NCBI RefSeq assembly: GCF_016745235.1
Contig: NZ_JAELVM010000002.1
Location: 1 to 64,000 of the forward strand
Origin: Chryseobacterium endalhagicum
GTDB lineage: Bacteria; Bacteroidota; Bacteroidia; Flavobacteriales; Weeksellaceae
DNA length: 64,000 nucleotides
Reading direction: 5' to 3'
The notes under the pieces were generated by a model. It saw only the letters and a program-made list of their open reading frames with translations, ran no database searches and was not told the DNA's origin. The number at the start of each line of letters is the position of its first letter. The first letter of the stretch is position 1. Shown in pieces: positions 8,367-16,004 of the stretch. Made by a program: the position numbers and the translations under genes.

Positions 8367-10859
8367 CTATTTTTTATTAAATATTGTTTGTACCTTATTC
8401 CGTATTCTTATCAGTAGCGGTTCTTTATAATTTTTATCTTCATCAAAATAACCGTAGCCATATCCATATCCGTAACCATATCCGTAGCCCTGCTTCGTGT
8501 TATAATCATTATAAATAAGTCCTAAATGATTGATCTCTTCGCTATGATACTTCTCAGTGATCATTTTGAGCATGTATTTTTCAGTATATTCATGACGCAC
8601 CACATAAATATTGGCATCAGAATGTTTCATCAGTTCATAGGAATCCGCTACCAGACCTACCGGCGGCGAGTCGATGATAATGAAATCATATCTTTCTTTA
8701 AGCTCTTCAATAAATTTGATATTCCTTTCACTCATCAGAAGTTCTGAAGGATTGGGAGGGATCGGTCCTGAAGTTGCTACGTCCAGATTCGGGATCTTGG
8801 TATTGTTGATGATCTGCTCCAGTCCTACTTCACCGGTAAGGTAATTGGAGATCCCATATTTATTATCAATTTTAAAGTCTCCGAAGATCTTAGGTTTTCT
8901 AAGGTCCATCCCGAGTAATATGGTTTTCTTATCGCTTAATCCTATTACTGAAGCAAGGTTGATGGAAACATATGTTTTTCCTTCTCCACCAATGGAAGAG
9001 GTCACCAAAATAGTTTTTCCTTTTCCTTCTTCCTTATTATTTTCCATCAGAAACCTTATACTGGCTCTGATTCCTCTGAATGCTTCTGATACTGATGACT
9101 TAGGCTGTTCAAGAACAGTAAGCATATTCTCGTTGCTGTTGTTTCCGATCACCCCAAGAAGCGGGATCTTCGTTGCGCTCAATAGTTCTTTAATGTTTCT
9201 GATCTTATTATCCAGAGCCTCTCCAATCAGGATGAAAAGCAACGGGAATAAGAGCAGCCCGCCCATAATTGCCAGCTTAATGGCTTTTACATTAGGGCCT
9301 ATAGGAGACTGTCCAAGATTCTTGGCAGGGTCAATTACTGTAATATCAGACTGGTTGGTCGCTACTTTCATCTGCGCCTCATTCTGTCTGGACAACAAGC
9401 TATTGTATGTAGCTTCTATCATATTATATCCCCTTTCTGCATCTAAATATCTTCTTTCTTTTTCCGGATATGAGTTCAGATCACTATTAGCTTCAGCTAC
9501 CTGATTGTCTATTTTACTGATCTCATCATAATATTTCGTATAATAATTTCTTAAAGTACCGTTTGCCCCCGTTTTGGCTTCATCAATAAGCCTGTTTACC
9601 TCTTTAATAGGTTCAGAATTGGGCCTGTAAATAGTGGCCATTTCTCTTTTCTTAGTATACAATGCTTTCAGTTCTGTAACGGATGCAGAAAAGAAACCGT
9701 CCTCAAAACCAGCAGCATTGGTGCTGATCATCCTATCAAAATCCTGGGCCTGAAGTGTTGATTTAATGCTGTTCAGAGAGGTTATTTTACTTATAATATC
9801 CGCTTTCTTGGCTTCAAGGTCTTTTATTTTATCCAAAGACTTTTCGTCTCTGTCTTTAATATTATATAGTTTCTCAGAGGTTTTCAGATAATTCAGCTCT
9901 GCCGCACTCGAATCCAGCTTTTTACGGATATTGTCAAGATTGGCCTGCAGATAAAGGTCTGTATTCTTATTAACGATATTCTTGTCGGCAAGTCTTTTCT
10001 TCTGAAGCTCAGTTACCGATTTATTTAAGAAGTTGACTGTACTGTTAAGGTTAAAGCCTTTTTTCTTAATGATCATGATGGTTCCAATTTCCTTATCGAA
10101 ATCTACCCCAACTGTGGATATAATCTCATTAACGCTCTGATTGACAGAACTAAGCACAACAATAATGTTATCAACTTTTATTTTAGGGATCTCCGGGTTT
10201 CTAACCAGTCTGAACCTAAGATTCGGGGAATTGTACCATTCATTGATCTTTATGATCTTGTTGGCAGGTCTGTTATAACTGCTCACCGGCTGAAAACCTT
10301 CCACTTCAAAATTATACAAATTTGTAGATTGTCCCTCTTCCGGAAGAATCACTTCATAGGAATCCCCTCCTTTCGGGATCAGGGTAATCGCGTAATTGAT
10401 CTGCTGAAGGTGCTTTTTGTCTATCTGCAGGAAAACCGGTGAATCCGTTTTGTCTATATAAGTTGATTTAATAACTCCTTTAGTCGAGTAATTAACGAAA
10501 AGATCAAGCTCTTTTACCAGGAACTCGTTATGAGATCTGGACAAAAGCATCTTTTTCAGGTACATTCCATCCTGATTTCCACTCTGCCCCCAGATAAAGT
10601 TGATAGACTGGTTGGGTGTAAAATAACTGGACGTATTATTGGACACACTCAATGAAAGGTCCGAAGAATAAATATTCTGCGCGTAATATTTACCATATAC
10701 CCACGAAATGATATAACCTATCAGTAATACAAATGCAAACCAATACCAGTTTTTGAGAATTCTTTTCACAAAATGCTCCATATCAAATAATGCAAACGAT
10801 CCGTACTTTTCCTTCGGGGTATCGTTTTTTGCTATTTTCGCGTCGTTCTCTGGAATCAT
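8367..10859 (-). CDS. Wzc-like polysaccharide co-polymerase / tyrosine autokinase
   Basis: An 830-residue inner-membrane protein of the BY-kinase (Wzc) type that controls chain length and export of surface polysaccharide by cyclic tyrosine phosphorylation. Order of domains: cytoplasmic N-tail; TM1 (about residues 38-56); a Wzz-like periplasmic region with long coiled coils (about 260-500); TM2 (about 530-550); and the cytoplasmic kinase with Walker A SSIGGEGKTYVS, Walker A' LLGMDLRKP and Walker B FIIIDSPP. Near the C-terminus seven Gly-Tyr repeats (codons 8448-8489) form the tyrosine cluster expected as autophosphorylation site, in an unusually regular form. It follows the Wza-like gene by two bases. 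A cognate phosphatase is not in the window. Confidence 0.93.
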   Translation of the reverse strand: MIPENDAKIAKNDTPKEKYGSFALFDMEHFVKRILKNWYWFAFVLLIGYIISWVYGKYYAQNIYSSDLSLSVSNNTSSYFTPNQSINFIWGQSGNQDGMYLKKMLLSRSHNEFLVKELDLFVNYSTKGVIKSTYIDKTDSPVFLQIDKKHLQQINYAITLIPKGGDSYEVILPEEGQSTNLYNFEVEGFQPVSSYNRPANKIIKINEWYNSPNLRFRLVRNPEIPKIKVDNIIVVLSSVNQSVNEIISTVGVDFDKEIGTIMIIKKKGFNLNSTVNFLNKSVTELQKKRLADKNIVNKNTDLYLQANLDNIRKKLDSSAAELNYLKTSEKLYNIKDRDEKSLDKIKDLEAKKADIISKITSLNSIKSTLQAQDFDRMISTNAAGFEDGFFSASVTELKALYTKKREMATIYRPNSEPIKEVNRLIDEAKTGANGTLRNYYTKYYDEISKIDNQVAEANSDLNSYPEKERRYLDAERGYNMIEATYNSLLSRQNEAQMKVATNQSDITVIDPAKNLGQSPIGPNVKAIKLAIMGGLLLFPLLFILIGEALDNKIRNIKELLSATKIPLLGVIGNNSNENMLTVLEQPKSSVSEAFRGIRASIRFLMENNKEEGKGKTILVTSSIGGEGKTYVSINLASVIGLSDKKTILLGMDLRKPKIFGDFKIDNKYGISNYLTGEVGLEQIINNTKIPNLDVATSGPIPPNPSELLMSERNIKFIEELKERYDFIIIDSPPVGLVADSYELMKHSDANIYVVRHEYTEKYMLKMITEKYHSEEINHLGLIYNDYNTKQGYGYGYGYGYGYGYFDEDKNYKEPLLIRIRNKVQTIFNKK

Positions 10860-10861
10860 GG

Positions 10862-11734
10862 TTAAAGGTTTTTAAGAAGCAGATAGATTGATAATGCTGT
10901 CGTAATCACCGATACCCCAGTCGTTAAAGTCTGTACAGGATCTTTTCCGAATCCGTTCAAGCTTTTTCCTCTGGTATTCAGATAGATCTCATCTCCATTC
11001 TGTACATAATAGTATGGGGAATTCATAATATCTTCACGGGTAAGGTCTATTTTTGCCACCTTGATTCCTTCCGGCAGTTTTCTGTGGATAACGATATTTT
11101 TACGGTCAATGGTCCTGTTTAAACCTCCGTTAATAGCTATCGCTTCTGTAATTGTCAGCGTATTTTTATGGGCTACTTTTTCACCTGAAAGGCCTGTAGT
11201 TTCCACATCTCCCAGTATATAATAAGTGATTCCGTCTGTATTCAGTCTTACTTCCGCTTTACCTTCCTGAAAGTTTTCATTTACTTTTTCCTGAAGCTCC
11301 AGGGTAATATCTTCAATTGTTCTTCCTTCAGCTTTTACATATCCTATTCCGAATACATTGATATCTCCTTTGGAATCCACCTTCAGACCATTAAAATAAA
11401 AACTGACGTTTCCTCCATTAGATCCACCGCCGCCGCCGATTCCTCCTACTCCACCACGGCCTCCCATTGGAGAGCTTCCGGAACCCGTAACGCCTCCCGA
11501 AGAGTTCAGAGAAGAATAAAACTGAGCCGCATCTCCTTTTGGAGTGGTCACAATATTAAGGTTAAGAATGTCGTTTTTGGTAATTCTGTACGTGGGAATA
11601 TTGTAGGGAATAAGTCCTTCTTCATTAATGACCAGGCTTTCGCTGGGCTGCATGTATCTTACATCTTTTTTGGTGATGCAGGATGTAATAAAAAAGGGGA
11701 ATAGTAAAAATAAATACTTTAAGTTCTTCATCAT
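10862..11734 (-). CDS. Wza-like polysaccharide export lipoprotein
   Basis: A 290-residue outer-membrane lipoprotein of the polysaccharide biosynthesis/export (PES, Wza) family that forms the exit pore for capsule or exopolysaccharide. The N-terminal signal ends with the lipobox FITSC (Cys at about residue 19). The PES domain starts near YRITKNDILNLNI. A Gly-rich low-complexity insertion (about residues 80-108, coded at 11410-11495) interrupts it. SLBB-like domains follow, including YYILGDVETTG. A C-terminal hydrophobic helix (TGVSVITTALSIYLLL) could cross the membrane as in Wza. The gene sits 2 bp before the Wzc-like gene, and the two products should interact in the periplasm. Confidence 0.93.
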   Translation of the reverse strand: MMKNLKYLFLLFPFFITSCITKKDVRYMQPSESLVINEEGLIPYNIPTYRITKNDILNLNIVTTPKGDAAQFYSSLNSSGGVTGSGSSPMGGRGGVGGIGGGGGSNGGNVSFYFNGLKVDSKGDINVFGIGYVKAEGRTIEDITLELQEKVNENFQEGKAEVRLNTDGITYYILGDVETTGLSGEKVAHKNTLTITEAIAINGGLNRTIDRKNIVIHRKLPEGIKVAKIDLTREDIMNSPYYYVQNGDEIYLNTRGKSLNGFGKDPVQTLTTGVSVITTALSIYLLLKNL

Positions 11735-11747
11735 GTTTGAATGTATT

Positions 11748-11756
11748 GCAAAAGTA
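11748..11756 (-). promoter_or_regulatory. Possible -7 box before the Wza-like gene
   Basis: TACTTTTGC on the minus strand fits TAnnTTTG and is 14 nt before the ATG at 11734, in the gap after the WecA-like gene. No -33 TTG is present at the usual distance, so an internal promoter is possible but unproven. Confidence 0.35.
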
Positions 11757-11760
11757 AAAA

Positions 11761-12888
11761 TTAAATTGTTATTTTCTTATTATTTCGTAAACGATAGATC
11801 AAATCCGGTAAATATGCTCCAAAGAAACCTAATAAAACAATAATCAGCAGCAACAGATTGATATTAATATGCCTCAGATAATAAGCTACCGCTACGATCA
11901 TGAGATAATACACAATAATATAAAATGTGGAACGCCTGTGCGTAAGATCCAGTTTCAGAAGTTTGTGGTGAATATGGTTTTTGTCTGCGTCGAAAGGCGA
12001 TTTCTTATTGCAGAGTCTTATAATAATCACATTCAGGGTATCCACAATTGGCAGAATAAGAATTGCTACGGCTACCGCAGGAGCAGACTGAAGGTGATAC
12101 CTCGGTACATTGGGAAGCTCTCTATCTATAAAAATATCAATAAAGCAAATGGAGGTAAAAGCCAGCAGGAAACCTAACAGCATAGATCCCGTATCGCCCA
12201 TGAAAATTTTATTGGTTCTGTAATTGGATAAATTGTAATAAAGAAAAGCCAGCACGGTTCCTATAATGATTGCCGACAAAACGACCAGCGGATAATTATA
12301 TTCCCCCAATCTGTAGTAGCTTATCCCGAAAAGAGCACTGCATATCACCGAATATCCTCCGCCCAGACCATCAATCCCATCAATAAGGTTGAATGCATTG
12401 ATCAGAACAATAAACGTAATAATGCTGAAAATCACACTGACAATATATCCCATCTCATAGATTCCGAAGATCCCGAAAAGACTTCTGATCCTGATGTCCG
12501 ATCCTATGACCACCAGTGAGGATACGATGATCTGTGCCACAAGTTTTTTATAAGCCCGCATGACCACAATATCATCCATCACCCCAACATATAAAAGGAT
12601 AATTAAAGACGCGAATAAAAATTTATAGAGATCAAAAAGTTCATAGGCAAAGATTGATGCACAGATTCCGATGGAATAAAAAATGGCAATTCCTCCAAGA
12701 TTGGGAATTTTTCTGAGGTGGGAACTCCTTATTCCAGGCTCATCCATAAGATTTTTTCTTCTGGAAATCTTAATGATGGTAGGTATAGAAAAAAAGGTGA
12801 TTAAAAAAGAGAATAGAAAACCTAACCCTATTTTTACGTAAAAAATAGAAATCCCTGATTCGCTTAAGAACAATTCAAAATTCTTCAT
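11761..12888 (-). CDS. WecA/MraY-type undecaprenyl-phosphate sugar-1-phosphate transferase
   Basis: A 375-residue polytopic membrane protein of glycosyltransferase family 4. It would transfer a sugar-1-phosphate (often GlcNAc-1-P) from a UDP-sugar to undecaprenyl phosphate and so start a polysaccharide repeat unit. About ten or eleven transmembrane segments are visible. Family motifs are present: a cytoplasmic GGIAIFYSIG, the catalytic FNLIDGIDGLGGG with Asp pair, MGDTGSMLLGFLL, and the basic loop DADKNHIHHKLL that contains the HIHH motif. The sugar specificity cannot be read from sequence. It lies upstream of the Wza and Wzc genes, which suits a Wzy-type export locus, although flippase and polymerase genes are not seen here. 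Confidence 0.92.
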   Translation of the reverse strand: MKNFELFLSESGISIFYVKIGLGFLFSFLITFFSIPTIIKISRRKNLMDEPGIRSSHLRKIPNLGGIAIFYSIGICASIFAYELFDLYKFLFASLIILLYVGVMDDIVVMRAYKKLVAQIIVSSLVVIGSDIRIRSLFGIFGIYEMGYIVSVIFSIITFIVLINAFNLIDGIDGLGGGYSVICSALFGISYYRLGEYNYPLVVLSAIIIGTVLAFLYYNLSNYRTNKIFMGDTGSMLLGFLLAFTSICFIDIFIDRELPNVPRYHLQSAPAVAVAILILPIVDTLNVIIIRLCNKKSPFDADKNHIHHKLLKLDLTHRRSTFYIIVYYLMIVAVAYYLRHININLLLLIIVLLGFFGAYLPDLIYRLRNNKKITI

Positions 12889-13001
12889 TTTTTTTTATCA
12901 AGTACAGCTCAATGCGTCTCATAAAACCTATCAAACAGCTCACAAGAAGCTATGTGTCAAAGTCTTGCTGATGGCTGAAACCATTGCACTTATCATTTGT
13001 G

Positions 13002-13985
13002 TTAAATTATTTTTCTTATCAGTTTCTTTTGCCCGGCAAAAAACAGCAGATAAAAAATCTTTTTTTTCAACGGCAAAGATAAAAGATAATTCTTACCAAA
13101 ACGACTATAGTTCAATATATCTTGAATATTTATTTTCCTTTCTTTCATAAAAACAGCCAGTTCATCCGCCATTTTATTAAAAGTTTTCTCATCCTTCACA
13201 AAAGCGACATACGCGAGAAAAGAGTATACTCCTTCAAAGATCTGAAAATTTTTCAGTTCCTTTTTTTTATGGGAGTAAGCAGATTTTTCAAATGCATATT
13301 CCACATCTTTTACGGCTTTCAGGATATCCAGTCCTTTTTCGGTGTGCGTTTTCGTGATAGAATCCGTACGTTCCAGATACTGATAATGAAAATTCTGGGT
13401 CTGGGCAATAACAGGACATTCCAGAAGCAGCTGCGGAATGAGTTGAATATCTTCAAAATGAACTCCTTTTTTGAATTTCTTCTGATCAAAAAGTTCTTTT
13501 TTAAACAATTTGTTGCAGGCAAAATAACTGAGGTCTGAAAAAACGGAAAAATGATCTTCCATCTCTATCTTTTCAGCCATATTGGGAATCTGCGTCAGTT
13601 TTTGGGTGATTTCACCATTCTGATCCACTTTCTGGATATTGCAGATTACCATTTTAGCGTTATGTTTCCGGGCGAGCTGCAGCATTTCTTCAAACATCGT
13701 TGCTGTAACATAATCGTCGCTGTCCACAAAACCTATATATTCTCCCGAAGCTCTTTCCAGTCCGAAATTCCGGGCATCACTCAGACCGCCATTTGCTTTG
13801 GTGAAAGCTTTTATTTTATCAGGAAATTGAGCGGCATACTCATCAATGATCAGTGCAGAATTATCTTTGCTGCCATCATCCACCACCAGGATTTCGATGT
13901 CCTGAAGGCTTTGGTTCACCAGAGAATCCAGACATTTGGCCAGATAATTTTCTACATTATATACGGGAACTATAATTGAAACCAT
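13002..13985 (-). CDS. Family 2 glycosyltransferase
   Basis: A 327-residue GT-A fold glycosyltransferase. The N-terminal 100 residues carry the GT2 signature: IIVPVYNVENYLAKCLDSL, EILVVDDGSKDNS with the nucleotide-binding Asp residues, GLSDARNFGL, and FVDSDDYV as the DxD metal motif. The C-terminal 130 residues are Lys/Phe-rich and variable. It would add a sugar from a nucleotide donor to a growing surface glycan on the cytoplasmic face; donor and acceptor are unknown. Its ATG overlaps the stop of the SGNH hydrolase gene (TAATG), so the two are translationally coupled. Confidence 0.93.
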   Translation of the reverse strand: MVSIIVPVYNVENYLAKCLDSLVNQSLQDIEILVVDDGSKDNSALIIDEYAAQFPDKIKAFTKANGGLSDARNFGLERASGEYIGFVDSDDYVTATMFEEMLQLARKHNAKMVICNIQKVDQNGEITQKLTQIPNMAEKIEMEDHFSVFSDLSYFACNKLFKKELFDQKKFKKGVHFEDIQLIPQLLLECPVIAQTQNFHYQYLERTDSITKTHTEKGLDILKAVKDVEYAFEKSAYSHKKKELKNFQIFEGVYSFLAYVAFVKDEKTFNKMADELAVFMKERKINIQDILNYSRFGKNYLLSLPLKKKIFYLLFFAGQKKLIRKII

Positions 13986-14761
13986 TATTTTACGCCTTCT
14001 AAATTAACGATACTTTTAGCTAAAAAATCACTGAATTTCTGATAACCCAGCTTATTTAAATGAAGCGGGTCCGCATATAAATTACGGTCTTTATCAAAAT
14101 CACGGCTTACTTCATCAAAATTCAGCATCACTACTTTCTGATCCAGTCCGCTTGTTTTCAAATCTTCCTGTAAAGTCTTTCTGTAGTCAGGGATTTTAAA
14201 TGCTGTGCCACCGTTCAAAACCAGCTCTGCGCTTTTGTTACTGAGTGCGCTGATGATATTTTTCCGTTTAAAATCTTCTTCCAGTCCGAACTCCGGCATG
14301 GAAACCACTACCGGTTTGATGTTGTAATTCAGCAGTGTTTTAATGATCATCACCATATGATGGCTGTAAAACTGAGGCCCCAAATGCATCGCAGCATCAT
14401 TTACCCCAGCGATTACAATGCAATACTCCGGTTTTTCCTCGATGATTTTTTTGGAGGAAAATTCTTCACCATCCTCTTTAAAAAGGTTTTCGTAAATCCT
14501 TTTGGTCTTGGCTCCGGGATTTCCGGATGAATAAATTTTCGCGGGAACTCCCTGAGCTGAAAGCTTTTTTTCTAAAAGCGAATCCAGATTCAGCCGTACG
14601 ACCCAGCTGTCGCCGAGAATACCGATCTTAAGCCCTTTTTCCGCCTTTGCTTCGGAAATGAAATAGCTTTTCTCGCCTGCATAGGAGTATTTATTCCAGA
14701 AATAGACCACAGTGAATATTCCTAACAGCAGAATAGCACTTAAAAATATCTTCTTTTTCAT
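13985..14761 (-). CDS. SGNH/GDSL hydrolase, membrane-anchored or secreted
   Basis: A 258-residue protein with an N-terminal hydrophobic segment (about residues 5-22) that is a signal anchor or signal peptide, followed by an SGNH-type esterase domain. Block I is GILGDSW (nucleophile Ser), block III is GVNDAA (oxyanion Asn), and block V is DPLHLNKLGY (catalytic Asp and His). Such enzymes often remove or add O-acyl groups on glycans in the periplasm. The gene lies between an arginase-fold gene and a glycosyltransferase gene and overlaps the latter by one base, so polysaccharide modification is the likely but unproven role. Confidence 0.87.
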   Translation of the reverse strand: MKKKIFLSAILLLGIFTVVYFWNKYSYAGEKSYFISEAKAEKGLKIGILGDSWVVRLNLDSLLEKKLSAQGVPAKIYSSGNPGAKTKRIYENLFKEDGEEFSSKKIIEEKPEYCIVIAGVNDAAMHLGPQFYSHHMVMIIKTLLNYNIKPVVVSMPEFGLEEDFKRKNIISALSNKSAELVLNGGTAFKIPDYRKTLQEDLKTSGLDQKVVMLNFDEVSRDFDKDRNLYADPLHLNKLGYQKFSDFLAKSIVNLEGVK

Positions 14762-14776
14762 CTTGTTTGTGTATAC

Positions 14777-15844
14777 TTAAAAGGTCAGCCTGGGATTAAG
14801 CGTTCCTCTTTTTGCTTCTTCAAAATCCTTTTTGGAACACGGAATACAATTTTCTATATTATCATCGTCTCCGAAATACCACAGATTGCTGAATGTATCC
14901 CGCTTGAAAGCATATTGGTCATCATCAATCAAAACATAGAACAGTTCAAAATGTCTTTCTCTCGGGTGCGACCTTTGGATATTGATTCCTTCGATCAGGT
15001 ACCAGATCATCTGAGCCAGCAATTGATGATTCAGCTGGTTTTCTGAATAAATATTATAATTGAAAATTCCAACAGATTGTAAATTTTCGCTCAATCCGAT
15101 TTCCTTCATGTAAGCACAGATTTCTCTTCTGTTCAGCCCATTCACCTGTGGATTCATTGAAAAAGGCTCACTGAAACTTTCAATGGCATCACAGTTCAGG
15201 GTAACCAGATCTGCCTTCCTGAAAAACGGCTCGGTTTTCTCTGTTGAATTCATCATTTCTGCCAGACGGACAATATCAAACTGTACTTCTTTAATCAACC
15301 TTACAGAATCTGTTTCGTTCAGATGTTTCTGATAGCCTAAATGATGATAGTTTTTAATCGAAAAATTCTTGGACCCCAATATTTTTCCTAAAAAGGTCAA
15401 TTCATTAATAGTTTCGCCCTGCTGAAGGGAGATAATATTGCTGATCTGGGTATAGTTTATGTTTTTCTTGTGAAAATTCAGCGTTGAAAACATGGAAAAG
15501 GCAAAATCATTGGACCCGCCGATAACTACCGGCAGCGCTCTTTTGTAATGACACGCAGACAAAACCTCCTGCAGAATATAATGAGAATCCTGAACCGATT
15601 TCCCCGAAACCAGATCTCCAAGATCTACAATGGGAATATCAAAATCCAGTTTTGAAAGTTTATAAAATTCTTTTCTTACCGATGTGAAATCCTGTACTTC
15701 CGCATCACCGCCCGCTCCTCTGTAATCCGAAACAAAGAGAAGCACAATGCTGTCTTCTTTGATATCTTTCGTGATTCTGCTGCCGATCTGCCAGCTTTCT
15801 GCTTTGAAATTCCTTGGTGAAATGATAAAATCTTCAAAATCCAT
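14777..15844 (-). CDS. Arginase-fold protein lacking the metal ligands
   Basis: A 355-residue protein with the overall pattern of the arginase/agmatinase/formimidoylglutamase family, as often found beside topA in flavobacteria. The ureohydrolase signature positions are not conserved: the GGDHS block reads GGSNDFAF, the block that should be DAHxD reads SLQQGE, and the SxDxDxxDP block reads LNCDAIESF. At most one or two of the usual six Mn ligands remain. It is probably not a ureohydrolase and may be a binding or structural protein. It lies 16 bp upstream of the SGNH hydrolase gene in the same direction, after two terminators that separate it from topA. Confidence 0.8.
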   Translation of the reverse strand: MDFEDFIISPRNFKAESWQIGSRITKDIKEDSIVLLFVSDYRGAGGDAEVQDFTSVRKEFYKLSKLDFDIPIVDLGDLVSGKSVQDSHYILQEVLSACHYKRALPVVIGGSNDFAFSMFSTLNFHKKNINYTQISNIISLQQGETINELTFLGKILGSKNFSIKNYHHLGYQKHLNETDSVRLIKEVQFDIVRLAEMMNSTEKTEPFFRKADLVTLNCDAIESFSEPFSMNPQVNGLNRREICAYMKEIGLSENLQSVGIFNYNIYSENQLNHQLLAQMIWYLIEGINIQRSHPRERHFELFYVLIDDDQYAFKRDTFSNLWYFGDDDNIENCIPCSKKDFEEAKRGTLNPRLTF

Positions 15845-15908
15845 ATTTTTAATCTGAAAACTTGAGAATAAGTTAGTGTATTAAATTACTTTTCCGAACA
15901 AACATACA

Positions 15909-15942
15909 AAAAAACCACAGCAAGTATACAGGCTGTGGTGTA
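15909..15942 (-). terminator. Second terminator between topA and the arginase-fold gene
   Basis: The minus strand shows CCACAGC / GCTGTGG, a 7-bp stem, then TTTTTTTG. It lies downstream of a stronger hairpin and so backs up termination of topA. Confidence 0.7.
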
Positions 15943-15953
15943 TTTTGTTCATA

Positions 15954-15986
15954 AAAAAAGCCGTCAACACTTAATGTTAACGGCTT
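15954..15986 (-). terminator. Terminator of topA
   Basis: On the minus strand AAAGCCGTTAACA pairs with TGTTGACGGCTTT (one G-U pair) and runs into a T tract. It begins 19 nt after the topA stop codon at 16005. Confidence 0.88.
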
Positions 15987-16004
15987 TGTATACTTCTATT
16001 AATA

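Noticed and set aside
8845-9504. 219-residue open frame on the plus strand
   Set aside because: It lies wholly inside the Wzc-like gene on the other strand, whose kinase motifs are clear; the frame has no recognisable motif.
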